Origin: Treponema sp. UBA4873
GTDB taxonomy: Bacteria; Spirochaetota; Spirochaetia; Treponematales; Treponemataceae
Assembly (NCBI GenBank): GCA_002399405.1
Contig: DHDP01000001.1
Span: forward strand, 231,983 to 295,982
Reading direction: 5' to 3'
Length of the DNA: 64,000 bases
Part shown: positions 34,220 to 42,714 of the stretch, piece after piece
How positions within the stretch are numbered: the stretch's first letter is position 1
Layout of the letters: every line of letters starts with the position of its first letter
Notes under the pieces: generated by a model
The model's database searches: none
Seen by the model: only the letters and a program-made list of their open reading frames with translations
Told to the model about the DNA's origin: nothing
Program-made: the position numbers and the translations under genes

Positions 34220-35889
34220 AAGTCTTCAAAAAATTAATTTTCATATTTGCGTTAACGGCGCTTCCGCTTTTTTCCGAAGAGCTTCCTTCAAATGTCACGT
34301 TCTGGAGCGACTATCCGGCCGATCGGCTTGCGGAAACGCTTGTTGACCGCATGACTGATGATGAACTCCTTTCTCAGATATTTATGTTCGGCTGGGCAGG
34401 AGCGGAACCCGATGAGCTGCTGTTTCAGTGGGTGAACAGAGGGCTCGGGAGCGTGAAGGTTTTCGGCTGGAATACCGACGATATTACGCTTGTTGCAAAA
34501 TCGATTTCTGAGCTTCAGCGCGCCGCATCGTATAACAGATTCAAAATACCGCTTTTTGTCGCAACTGATCAGGAGGGCGGCTGGATACGCCATGTAAAAG
34601 GCGGCACGGCGATTACACCCGGCAACATGGCAATAGGTGCGTCAGGATATCCGGCAGACGCATGGTACAGCGGATACTATATTTCCCGCGAGATAAAAGC
34701 GCTCGGTATAAATATTAATTTTGCGCCTTCCGTCGATTTGTATACGAATCACAATTCTACGATCATCGGTCCGCGCTCGTTCGGCGACAACCCTGAAGAC
34801 ACGGGGGTGCTCGGCGCTGCGTTTTCCGCGGGATGCGTCGCTGCGGGCGTTATTCCCACTGCGAAGCATTTCCCGGGCCACGGCGACACGGACAGCGATT
34901 CGCACGTGAAACTGCCGGTGATTAACATTGACGAAAAGACGTTCATGAACAGGGAAGTTGTGCCGTTCGAGTATCTTATCAGACAGCACATACCGGCAAT
35001 CATGTCGGGGCATCTGAGTTTTCCTCAGATAGATTCCTCCGGTGCCCCTGCGTCGCTGTCGAAATATTTCCTTACCGATCTGCTGCGCAGCAGACTCGGT
35101 TACGAAGGACTCATTATTACGGACGACATGATGATGAACGGAGACACTCAGTATGCCGGTTCCGTTTCGAACGCATTCAGGCTTGCCATAGAAGCAGGCA
35201 ACGATATTATTATTTCTTCAACCACTGCGCGTCTGAACGAATCGCTGTGGACGAACAACCTTCAGCTTGTTAAAACCGACGAATCGTTCCGCGCGCGCGT
35301 GAAGGACGCCGCATACCGCGTTGTTAAGGCGAAACTTGAGTATTTCCGGAGCAAAAACGCGGCTCCGCTGTATCCTGATCCGGCGGGCATAGCAAAATCC
35401 ATTCCCGATAAAGACGGGCAGAAATTTTTTCTGGAACAGGCGTGCCGCTCCATCACCGTGTATAAAAGCGGCACTCTGCCGCTTACTGCGGAGCAGGCGG
35501 GGCGCGTGCTTTTTGTCGGTTCGATGCCGCGTTTCTTTTCGGAAGGAAAAAGGCGGTATTCAAAAACCGGCGATTTTAAATTTACGTATGAACCGGGACC
35601 GAACGAAACGCAGTACATGAGCGACAACATTCTGTCGAATGCTGCCGGTTACGATACGGTCATCTGCTGCGTCGCGAACACGCAGTCCGCAAAAATCGCA
35701 CGGATGCTGAAGGAAAGCGGAAAACGCGTTATTATTTTTTCTATAATGTCGCCCGTGAGCGCGTTGGATTTCGACTGGGCCGATTCAGTCATCATGGGAT
35801 ACAGCTGGTCGGCGTATACGTTCGACGCGATGTTCGGCGCTCTTGCGGGCGAATATCAGGCGAAGGGCGTTCTGCCGTTCGCGAAATAA
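34216..35889 (+). CDS. nagZ: beta-N-acetylhexosaminidase, GH3 family (NagZ-like), exported
   Basis: GH3 beta-N-acetylglucosaminidases remove GlcNAc from muropeptides or glycans. This 557-residue protein has the NagZ signature KHFPGHGDTDSDSH (residues 217-230), containing the His that acts as acid/base, and LIITDDMMMNG with the nucleophile Asp. Unlike cytoplasmic Proteobacterial NagZ it has a signal peptide (VKVFKKLIFIFALTALPLFS) and an extra C-terminal domain of ~200 residues, so it probably works in the periplasm. The GTG at 34216 overlaps the trxB stop; an in-frame upstream extension lies inside trxB and is rejected. A role in cell-wall recycling or host-glycan use is likely. Confidence 0.88.
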   Translation: MKVFKKLIFIFALTALPLFSEELPSNVTFWSDYPADRLAETLVDRMTDDELLSQIFMFGWAGAEPDELLFQWVNRGLGSVKVFGWNTDDITLVAKSISELQRAASYNRFKIPLFVATDQEGGWIRHVKGGTAITPGNMAIGASGYPADAWYSGYYISREIKALGININFAPSVDLYTNHNSTIIGPRSFGDNPEDTGVLGAAFSAGCVAAGVIPTAKHFPGHGDTDSDSHVKLPVINIDEKTFMNREVVPFEYLIRQHIPAIMSGHLSFPQIDSSGAPASLSKYFLTDLLRSRLGYEGLIITDDMMMNGDTQYAGSVSNAFRLAIEAGNDIIISSTTARLNESLWTNNLQLVKTDESFRARVKDAAYRVVKAKLEYFRSKNAAPLYPDPAGIAKSIPDKDGQKFFLEQACRSITVYKSGTLPLTAEQAGRVLFVGSMPRFFSEGKRRYSKTGDFKFTYEPGPNETQYMSDNILSNAAGYDTVICCVANTQSAKIARMLKESGKRVIIFSIMSPVSALDFDWADSVIMGYSWSAYTFDAMFGALAGEYQAKGVLPFAK

Positions 35890-36927
35890 TCACCGCCGGA
35901 ACTGTCGCAGCAGCTCTTCCACGTCTTCTTTTTTCGTAGCCCAGCTCGTCGCAAGTCTGATAACGGTGTGCGTACCGTCGTATTTTTCCCAGATACTGCA
36001 GCCGACCGTCTTTTCAAGCCGTTCGAGTTCCGTGTCTTCCATGATAATGAACTGCTGGTTTGTCGGCGAATCGAGATAAAAAGTATATCCCTTTTTCCGC
36101 AGCTCATTTTTAATAATCATCGCAGCGTCGATTGCGTCGCGGGATATTTTGAAGTACAGATTGTCGGTGAACAGCGTGTCGAACTGGATTCCGAGAATGC
36201 GCCCTTTCGCCGCGAGTGCGCCGTGCTGCTTTATAATAGTGAAAAAATGAGGAAGCAGTTCGGGTTTTGTCACGACCACGGCTTCTCCGAACAGCGCGCC
36301 GACTTTTGTCCCGCCGATGTAGAATACGTCGCAGAGCTGCGCGATCGTCTCGAGCGTGACGTCGGTACCGTCCGCAGCAAGACCGTATCCGAGACGCGCT
36401 CCGTCAAGATACAGCGGGATGGAGCGGGAACGGCACACGCTGCTCAGTTTTGTTAATTCTGCTTTTGTGTACAATGTGCCGTATTCCGTCGGGTGCGAAA
36501 TGTACACCATGCCGGGCGCGACTTCGTGGTCCCTGCTGCTGTCGGCGTCGAACGATTCGAGGTATTTCGTAAGATCCTCTGCAGTAAGTTTACCGTCGCG
36601 CTGAGGCAGCGCGATTACTTTGTGGCCGGACGTCTCGATCGCGCCCGCCTCGTGTACGTTTATGTGTCCCGTCTGCGCTGCTATTACGCCCTGATACGAA
36701 CGAAGCAGCCCGTCTATAACGGTCGCGTTCGTCTGGGTGCCGCCTTCAAGAAACCAAACGTCCGCATTCGGGAGGCTGCATGCTGTGCGTATTTTCGCTT
36801 TTGCAGCATCACTGTATTCATCAAGGCCGTAGCCCTGCGTTTTTTCAAAATTTGTCTGCATGAGGCGCTGCAGAATAAGCGGATGAGCGCCTTCAAGATA
36901 GTCGTTTTCAAAATGGAGAATTGCCAT
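35890..36927 (-). CDS. low-specificity threonine aldolase (beta-eliminating lyase family)
   Basis: A PLP-dependent enzyme of 345 residues that splits threonine or allo-threonine to glycine and acetaldehyde. Seen are FLEGGTQTNATVIDGLL near 60, HINVHEAGAIETSGHKV (~86-102), LYLDGARLGYGLA (~172-184) with the conserved Asp-Gly-Ala-Arg, and IGGTKVGALFGEAVV (~204-218) holding the PLP lysine. The coding strand has TTGCAA and TATACT (36938-36965, 16 apart) ten bases before the ATG and no ribosome site. It is convergent with nagZ, the stop codons abutting directly. Related alanine-specific or amino-acid lyases are an alternative. Confidence 0.88.
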   Translation of the reverse strand: MAILHFENDYLEGAHPLILQRLMQTNFEKTQGYGLDEYSDAAKAKIRTACSLPNADVWFLEGGTQTNATVIDGLLRSYQGVIAAQTGHINVHEAGAIETSGHKVIALPQRDGKLTAEDLTKYLESFDADSSRDHEVAPGMVYISHPTEYGTLYTKAELTKLSSVCRSRSIPLYLDGARLGYGLAADGTDVTLETIAQLCDVFYIGGTKVGALFGEAVVVTKPELLPHFFTIIKQHGALAAKGRILGIQFDTLFTDNLYFKISRDAIDAAMIIKNELRKKGYTFYLDSPTNQQFIIMEDTELERLEKTVGCSIWEKYDGTHTVIRLATSWATKKEDVEELLRQFRR

Positions 36928-37045
36928 AATAGGAAATAGTATAGCGAATCGGCGGAAGTTTGCAAAGTAATCGGAAATGAACGGCTTGCTTTTTTATCTT
37001 ATTTTATGTATACCGGTAGAAATCAGATATCGGAGGTTTGTTGAA

Positions 37046-37669
37046 GTGAAAAAAATTGCAGCAGCTTTATGTTTCTCTTTTTTATTAACCGGAATTGTTT
37101 TTGCAGAAAACAATAATGTACAAAAAGTGAACGACCTTATAGACGAGGGACTTTTCACTAATGAATCGGCTATCAGACAGGTTGCGCTTTCATTGACGGA
37201 TGAGCAGAAAGACGCCGTTTATTCCGAAAATGAAAAACCATGGTGGCCGTTTGCCCTTAATCTTGGAATAGGATACGGCGTAGGTTCTTACGTTCAGGGC
37301 GACACGAAATTTGCCGTTGCATCTACCGTCATCGACGCAACATGCGATATCGCAACGATTGCGTGTTATATAGGACTTTGTTCGGCTTTATACGACAATC
37401 TCGGTTCCGGGACATACGACAACACGTATGAATTCACAGACGACGAGATACGTACAGCCGCTCCGTGGATTATAGGTATGAGCGTCGCCGTCGGAGCAGC
37501 ATCCGTCTGGAGAATAATAGAAACAATCCGTCCGTTTAATTATGCAAAGGAATATAATAGAAAATTGAAGCGGTCTCTCTATGCTGATGATGTGAGTTTT
37601 ATGATAGTTCCTGCAATGATTTCATCCGATGCTGTGCAGCTTGCTGTAGCCTGTAAAATTAATTATTAA
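37046..37669 (+). CDS. P13-type spirochaetal porin/membrane protein
   Basis: A 207-residue exported protein with signal peptide VKKIAAALCFSFLLTGIVFA. The mature N-terminal part is a charged helix, followed by PWWPFALNLGIGYGVGSYVQGDTKFAV, which I recognise (from shorter matching segments) as the P13-like domain of Borrelia and Treponema, and three further hydrophobic stretches, the last around TAAPWIIGMSVAVGAASVW. In Borrelia P13 is an outer-membrane channel; here the role is inferred. GTG 37046 has GGAGG nine bases upstream and is preferred to the in-frame ATG at 36977. The gene is monocistronic and supports a spirochaete origin. Confidence 0.75.
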   Translation: MKKIAAALCFSFLLTGIVFAENNNVQKVNDLIDEGLFTNESAIRQVALSLTDEQKDAVYSENEKPWWPFALNLGIGYGVGSYVQGDTKFAVASTVIDATCDIATIACYIGLCSALYDNLGSGTYDNTYEFTDDEIRTAAPWIIGMSVAVGAASVWRIIETIRPFNYAKEYNRKLKRSLYADDVSFMIVPAMISSDAVQLAVACKINY

Positions 37670-37680
37670 TCCGCACTAAT

Positions 37681-37715
37681 CGACATACCTCGACGTTCTG
37701 CGTCGGGGTATGTCG
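37681..37715. other. hairpin between the P13-type gene and putP
   Basis: CGACATACCTCGACG (37681-37695) pairs with CGTCGGGGTATGTCG (37701-37715) with two mismatched or wobble positions. It separates two convergent genes but lacks a T run on either strand, so termination is possible rather than clear. Confidence 0.5.
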
Positions 37716-37755
37716 TTCTCTAAAGGTATTGCAGTCGGGACGTTTAGTTTTAAAA

Positions 37756-39249
37756 TTACGCCTGCTTCAGCGCCGCATTATATGCGTCGAATTCCGCAAG
37801 CATTTCAGGGTTTTTATTTTTGTCTGCAATGCTGAAGATAACGGCAAAGAGCAGACACATGATGAATCCCGGAATGATTTCGTATATGCCGAAAATACCG
37901 CCGTGCAGATTGTGCCATACGATGACCGTGATGCCGCCTGCGATTATACCGGCTATTGCGCCCTTGTTTGTGGCGCCTCTCCAGAACAGTGCGAGCAGAA
38001 TGAGCGGTCCGAATGTCGCGCCGAAACCGGCCCATGCATAGCTTACAAGCGTGAAAATCGTACTGTGTTCGTTCAGCGACATGAGGAATGCGATGAGTGC
38101 GATTGCGAGAACGGTAAGACGGCTGATGACGACCATCTGTTTCTGGGAAAGCTTTCGTTTGAGAATCGTTGAAACGAAATCCTCGCTGAAAGCTGACGCT
38201 GCGACGAGCAGCTGCGAATCAGCGGTGCTCATGGCTGCCGCAAGAATGGCGCAGAGGAATATGCCTCCGAGGAAAGCCGGATACATCTGCTTGATTGTCT
38301 CGATGATGACCGTTTCCTGTGCTCCTGCAGCAAGCGGCGGATTAAGGTACGCTTTTGCGAATGCGCCGATCATAAGCGCACCGATGAAAGCTATCGTTAC
38401 CCATGCCATTGCGATGCGGCGGGAGAGCGGAATATCTTTGTCGCTCGTAATGCCCATGAAGCGTACGAGAATATGCGGCATACCGAAGTAGCCGAGCCCC
38501 CAGCCGAGTGCGGAGATGATTGCCATAGCGCCGAATCCCGCACCGTCGTCGACGAACGGATTCAGGAACTGTGCCCCGAACGAAGCGACCTTTGCGTTTG
38601 CTGCTGCCGGACCGCCGAGTACGACTATCATGACGACAGTCGTGACGATTAATGCGAGGAACATAAGCGTTCCCTGAATAAAATCTGTCGCACATACGGC
38701 AAGAAAACCTCCGGCCATTGTGTACGCAAGAATTACGGCCATGCCGATAAGAACAGCCGGAATATACGGAACACCGAACACGGAATTGATAAGCTGACCG
38801 CATGCGACGAATCCGCTTGCCGTATAAATTGTGAAGAAAATCAGAATGAAGATAACCGATATAAGGGAAATCGTGTGCGTTTTGTCTTTAAAACGATTCG
38901 TGAGGAATTCCGGAATAGTGATCGAATTACCGCACGATTCGGTGTATCTGCGGAGGCGCTTCGCAACGAGAAACCAGTTGAGGTACGTACCGATTTCAAG
39001 TCCGACGGCAGTCCAGAACGCTTCCTTGAGACCTGTAAGATAGGCAACTCCCGGCAGTCCCATGAGCAGCCATCCGGACATATCGGATGCTTCCGCGCTC
39101 AGAGCAGTCATCCACGGACCGATTTTACGGCCTCCGAGGAAGAAATCTTCAGATGAATTGTTGTTTTTCATGTACCGCAGGCCGATGTAAATCATAAAGG
39201 CAAGGTACAGGACGAATGCGACGAGTCGCGCGACCAGTGCTCCAGACAT
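37756..39249 (-). CDS. putP: sodium/proline symporter
   Basis: PutP brings proline into the cell with Na+. The 497 residues form about thirteen helices. The conserved first segments are present: YIGLRYMKNNNSSEDFFLGG (~22-41), then SAEASDMSGWLLMGLPG (~51-67), which holds the Na+-site Asp/Ser positions, and WFLVAKRLRRYTE. Later SAEDFVSTILKRK-type and SYAWAGFGATFGPLILLALF segments match the family. GGAGG is 9 bases before the ATG. It is monocistronic. Other solute:sodium symporters share the fold, but these segments are typical of PutP. Confidence 0.92.
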   Translation of the reverse strand: MSGALVARLVAFVLYLAFMIYIGLRYMKNNNSSEDFFLGGRKIGPWMTALSAEASDMSGWLLMGLPGVAYLTGLKEAFWTAVGLEIGTYLNWFLVAKRLRRYTESCGNSITIPEFLTNRFKDKTHTISLISVIFILIFFTIYTASGFVACGQLINSVFGVPYIPAVLIGMAVILAYTMAGGFLAVCATDFIQGTLMFLALIVTTVVMIVVLGGPAAANAKVASFGAQFLNPFVDDGAGFGAMAIISALGWGLGYFGMPHILVRFMGITSDKDIPLSRRIAMAWVTIAFIGALMIGAFAKAYLNPPLAAGAQETVIIETIKQMYPAFLGGIFLCAILAAAMSTADSQLLVAASAFSEDFVSTILKRKLSQKQMVVISRLTVLAIALIAFLMSLNEHSTIFTLVSYAWAGFGATFGPLILLALFWRGATNKGAIAGIIAGGITVIVWHNLHGGIFGIYEIIPGFIMCLLFAVIFSIADKNKNPEMLAEFDAYNAALKQA

Positions 39250-39302
39250 TTTTAGTGTCCTCCAGTTTTTAAAGAATGTAATAATCTATTTTACGCAGAT
39301 AT

Positions 39303-40139
39303 TTAGAAATATGCAATTATAAAATTTCCCGTTTTTTCGAATCCCAGCGAAGCATACAGATTCCCTGCGGACTCATTTGAATCTTTAACAAACAGGACCG
39401 GCCTTTTTTTTACGCTGTGTATCTTATGCACGAGCGTACCAACAAGCAGCGCAGCATACCGGCGTCCCCTGTATTCCGGAGCGGTATACACGCCGCCTAT
39501 CTGCACATAATTAATGCCGATTGCATTCGTGTTCGCCTTTGCGGCAAAACCGCCTGTGTCCGTGCGTAATGCCAACGCATATTCGCTGCGGAGAATGTGT
39601 TCAAGGTTCTGCCTGACGACCGCGGCCATAAACATTCTGCACGGCGGAAGCACTTCCTCTTTCTCATACGCGCTCTGCAGGTTCATAAGCGCATCCGCGT
39701 CTTCGTCGTGACAGCGGACTACATGCCAGCCCTGCGGCAGTGCGATGGCGGAAAACGGTTTTTCCCGAGGCAGCGTCATAAGCGCGTAGTGATTGACTGC
39801 AGCGGGATGTATGTTTTCCTCCGCAAGAATCCGCATAACGAACAGGGAACCGCTTTCTTCGCCGTTTATGCATGTTATTTTTCTGTCGTGAAGAAAGGCC
39901 GCAAGCAACAGTTTAAGCTGTGCGGATTTATCCTGATTACAGGCATCCGGCAGGCAGTGGAGAAGCGTGTGCTTTGCCTCAATAACGCCCGACAGTTTCC
40001 CGCCGTCGTCCCTGATTGCAAAAATATCTTCTGCCTTCCGTCTGACGTTTTCAGCGAGCGTTACGCACGATGATTCGTGCAGGGCAATAAAAACGAGAAC
40101 CTGCTGACGGTTCGAATCATCGACGGGAACGAGCCGCAT
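39303..40139 (-). CDS. GNAT-family N-acetyltransferase
   Basis: A 278-residue two-part protein. The C-terminal half is a clear GNAT domain: INYVQIGGVYTAPEYRGRRYAA (about residues 213-234; the RGRRYA segment is the acetyl-CoA loop), then FVKDSNESAGNLYASLGF (~255-272). The N-terminal half is a degenerate second GNAT-like region, as in some FR47-type proteins. The start is 2 bases after the UPF0210 stop, without its own ribosome site, so it is translationally coupled to that gene. Substrate unknown. Confidence 0.85.
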   Translation of the reverse strand: MRLVPVDDSNRQQVLVFIALHESSCVTLAENVRRKAEDIFAIRDDGGKLSGVIEAKHTLLHCLPDACNQDKSAQLKLLLAAFLHDRKITCINGEESGSLFVMRILAEENIHPAAVNHYALMTLPREKPFSAIALPQGWHVVRCHDEDADALMNLQSAYEKEEVLPPCRMFMAAVVRQNLEHILRSEYALALRTDTGGFAAKANTNAIGINYVQIGGVYTAPEYRGRRYAALLVGTLVHKIHSVKKRPVLFVKDSNESAGNLYASLGFEKTGNFIIAYF

Positions 40140-40141
40140 TG

Positions 40142-41503
40142 TTAATTTCTGAAGCTGTGAATCGGAGCGGGAATACGTCCGCCGCGGTTAATAAAATCAG
40201 CACAGCCGAATTTATTAACCGGCATGATCGGAGCTCCTCCGAGCAATCCGCCGAATTCGGCCCAGTCGCCTTCCTTTTTTCCCGGAACGGGGATAAGGCG
40301 GACGGCCGTCGTTTTATTATTAACCATACCTATCGCAAGTTCGTCGGCCATAATGCCGCTGATGGTCGTTGCGGGCGTGTCGCCGGGTATCGCAATCATG
40401 TCGAGACCGACGGAGCAGACTGTCGTCATTGCTTCCAGTTTTTCGAGGCAGATTGAATGCTGCTTGACGGCGTTTATCATGCCTTCGTCTTCCGAGACGG
40501 GGATGAACGCGCCGGAGAGACCACCTACTTTTGTGCTCGCCATAACGCCGCCTTTCTTTACCATATCGGTGAGCATGGCAAGCGCGGCCGTCGTTCCCGG
40601 TCCGCCCGCGCCTTCGATGCCGCATTCCTCAAGGATACGCGCGACCGAATCGCCGACTGCGGGTGTCGGTGCGAGAGACAGGTCGAGAATGCCGAAGTCT
40701 ACGCCGAGACGGCGTGCCGCTTCCGTTCCGACGAGCTGTCCCATGCGCGAGACTTTGAAAGCCATTTTTTTTATGCCGTCCGCGAGCTCGTCTATAGGTT
40801 TGCCTTTATACTCTTTTGCGGCAGCGAGAATGACGCCCGGTCCCGAAACGCCGACGTTCAGGACGACGTCTCCTTCTCCCGGTCCGTGGAATGCGCCGGC
40901 CATAAACGGATTATCCTCCGGCGCATTGCAGAAGACGACAAGTTTCGCGCAGCCGAGTCCGTCTTTATCTTTCGTGCGTTCCGCGGTTTGTTTGACGATT
41001 TCTCCCATGAGCTTCACGGCGTCCATATTGATGCCGCTTTTCGTTGTTCCAAGATTGACCGACGAGCATACTCTGTCGGTGACGGCAAGCGCTTCAGGGA
41101 TAGAATCGATGAGCGTGCGGTCTCCCGGGGTCATGCCCTTCTGCACGAGAGCTGAGAATCCGCCGACGAAGTCGATGTTCAGCTCCTTTGCGATTTTGTC
41201 GAGCGTTTGAGCCCACGGTACATAGTTTGATTCGCCGCTCGGTTCCGCAACCATTGCAATCGGCGTAACGGAAATGCGTTTGTTGATGATCGGCACGCCG
41301 AATTCGGTTTCTATGTCGCGTCCGGTCTGTACGAGTTTTCCGGCATACCGCATGATTTTGTCGTAGATCCGCCGGCGGCCTTTTTTGCCGTCTTCGCATG
41401 CACAGTCGCGGAGTGAAATACCCATGGTAATGGCGCGGATGTCGAGCTTCTGACGCATGAACATGTTTACCGTTTCTTCAATTTCGACCGGAGAAAATAT
41501 CAT
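40142..41503 (-). CDS. UPF0210 (DUF711, PFL family) protein
   Basis: A 453-residue protein of the UPF0210 family, conserved in many anaerobes and related to the pyruvate formate-lyase/glycyl-radical fold set but without a glycyl-radical loop. Recognisable parts are DIRAITMGISLRDCACED near the start, IPEALAVTDRVCSSVNLGTT (~134-153), NVGVSGPGVILAA (~226-238) and the terminal GGLLGGAPIMPVNKF. The function is not established. AGAGG lies before the ATG. It forms a two-gene unit with the downstream GNAT gene; in other genomes it is often next to an ACT-domain gene, which is not seen here. Confidence 0.88.
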   Translation of the reverse strand: MIFSPVEIEETVNMFMRQKLDIRAITMGISLRDCACEDGKKGRRRIYDKIMRYAGKLVQTGRDIETEFGVPIINKRISVTPIAMVAEPSGESNYVPWAQTLDKIAKELNIDFVGGFSALVQKGMTPGDRTLIDSIPEALAVTDRVCSSVNLGTTKSGINMDAVKLMGEIVKQTAERTKDKDGLGCAKLVVFCNAPEDNPFMAGAFHGPGEGDVVLNVGVSGPGVILAAAKEYKGKPIDELADGIKKMAFKVSRMGQLVGTEAARRLGVDFGILDLSLAPTPAVGDSVARILEECGIEGAGGPGTTAALAMLTDMVKKGGVMASTKVGGLSGAFIPVSEDEGMINAVKQHSICLEKLEAMTTVCSVGLDMIAIPGDTPATTISGIMADELAIGMVNNKTTAVRLIPVPGKKEGDWAEFGGLLGGAPIMPVNKFGCADFINRGGRIPAPIHSFRN

Positions 41504-41614
41504 ACAAACCTCTGTATTGATTATGAATTAGTACCTATTGTACTGAAATCGACAACTCCTCCGCAAGCGGCGGGTATTACCTGCTCCGCACGGATGTATT
41601 ATGAGTGCAGGCGT

Positions 41615-42694
41615 TTACTGTCCGCCGGTTGTCGTTATCCAGTTCCAGAACACAGGATCTTCCTGATTGAGACACCAGAACGATATGTTCTCTATATTTT
41701 TACCCGCGTATGTGCGGCATTTCAGGAGCAGCGACCATGCGTCGTCAAAATAGCCCGTTACGTTCACCGTCGCAGGATACTCGACTATCGCAACGCCGCC
41801 TTCGTCTCTGGTGATCGACGTGACGCCGTTGTTTATCAGACGGCGGTTGAGTGTCCGGTATCTCCACGCGCCTGCGTGATTTTCATCGGTCCACGTCCGT
41901 CCGTAAAAGGGGAGCCCCATGACGATTTTTTCGCGCGGAATTACGGTGAGCGCGTAATCGGCGATGCCGGCGCACCAGTCGAGGGACGCAACGGGGCCCG
42001 GCAGGCTCCTGCTCCAGTGTTCGTCGTACGCCATGATAATAACTCTGTCGGCTATCGCTCCTATTTCCGCATACGGGAACATGTCGTCGGTGATTGTTCT
42101 TGTGCGCGCGGGAACGCAGATCGAGTATGTTTTGCCGGCGAGTTTTCCTTTCATGTCCGCAAGAAACGAAAGAAAATTGTCGCGGTCAAGTGCGGGTATG
42201 TATTCCATGTCGATGACAAGGCCGTCGTACTGCGCCGTCGCTGCGACGAGTGCGTCTTCAAGTTTTCCGCGTATGTTGTACTGCGGGTCAAGCGCGAAAT
42301 GCACAAGAGCTTTGTTGTCGCAGCTGAACACAAGATGTGCCCGCCCCGTAAAAGGCAGAAGTTTGCTCCTGTCCGGGATTTCGGCCAGGTCTCCGTAGTT
42401 GTCGATGATGGCCGAAAAAAAAGCTATGTCCGTTACCGGAGCGTCGAAATCGAGATCGTCCATGGAATACTGCATGACGAATCCCCATATTTCTTTAAAA
42501 GCGACCGGTTCTCCGGTAATCGGTTCGCGTTCGTATGCGGCTCCGTCGTTTTCCGCAAGAATCCCGGCGGCTCTGTCGCCGGGGCTCTGCGTTGCAGTAC
42601 CGGTATCTTTTTTCCCGCCTGCATTCGCCGGAAAAAGTACGGAGGATATAAAAAAAAGTGCAAGCAAAAGATTGTTTCTTACGCGGTGCATCAT
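41615..42694 (-). CDS. exported GH18-type glycoside hydrolase (YaaH/SleL-like)
   Basis: A GH18-fold enzyme, probably acting on N-acetylglucosamine polymers such as peptidoglycan or chitin. The signal peptide is MMHRVRNNLLLALFFISSVLF. The catalytic strand is DGLVIDMEY (Asp157-Glu164), with Asp162 and acid Glu164 in the family DxxxxDxE spacing; later VIIMAYDEHWS and MGLPFYGRTW are typical of the spore-hydrolase YaaH group. Start ATG 42694 has AGGAGAAG at the proper distance; the in-frame ATG at 42718 does not. The gene follows the ModF-like ATPase gene closely, with the 42718 codon overlapping its end. Confidence 0.85.
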   Translation of the reverse strand: MMHRVRNNLLLALFFISSVLFPANAGGKKDTGTATQSPGDRAAGILAENDGAAYEREPITGEPVAFKEIWGFVMQYSMDDLDFDAPVTDIAFFSAIIDNYGDLAEIPDRSKLLPFTGRAHLVFSCDNKALVHFALDPQYNIRGKLEDALVAATAQYDGLVIDMEYIPALDRDNFLSFLADMKGKLAGKTYSICVPARTRTITDDMFPYAEIGAIADRVIIMAYDEHWSRSLPGPVASLDWCAGIADYALTVIPREKIVMGLPFYGRTWTDENHAGAWRYRTLNRRLINNGVTSITRDEGGVAIVEYPATVNVTGYFDDAWSLLLKCRTYAGKNIENISFWCLNQEDPVFWNWITTTGGQ

Positions 42695-42714
42695 GCAGTT
42701 TCTTCTCCTGTAAA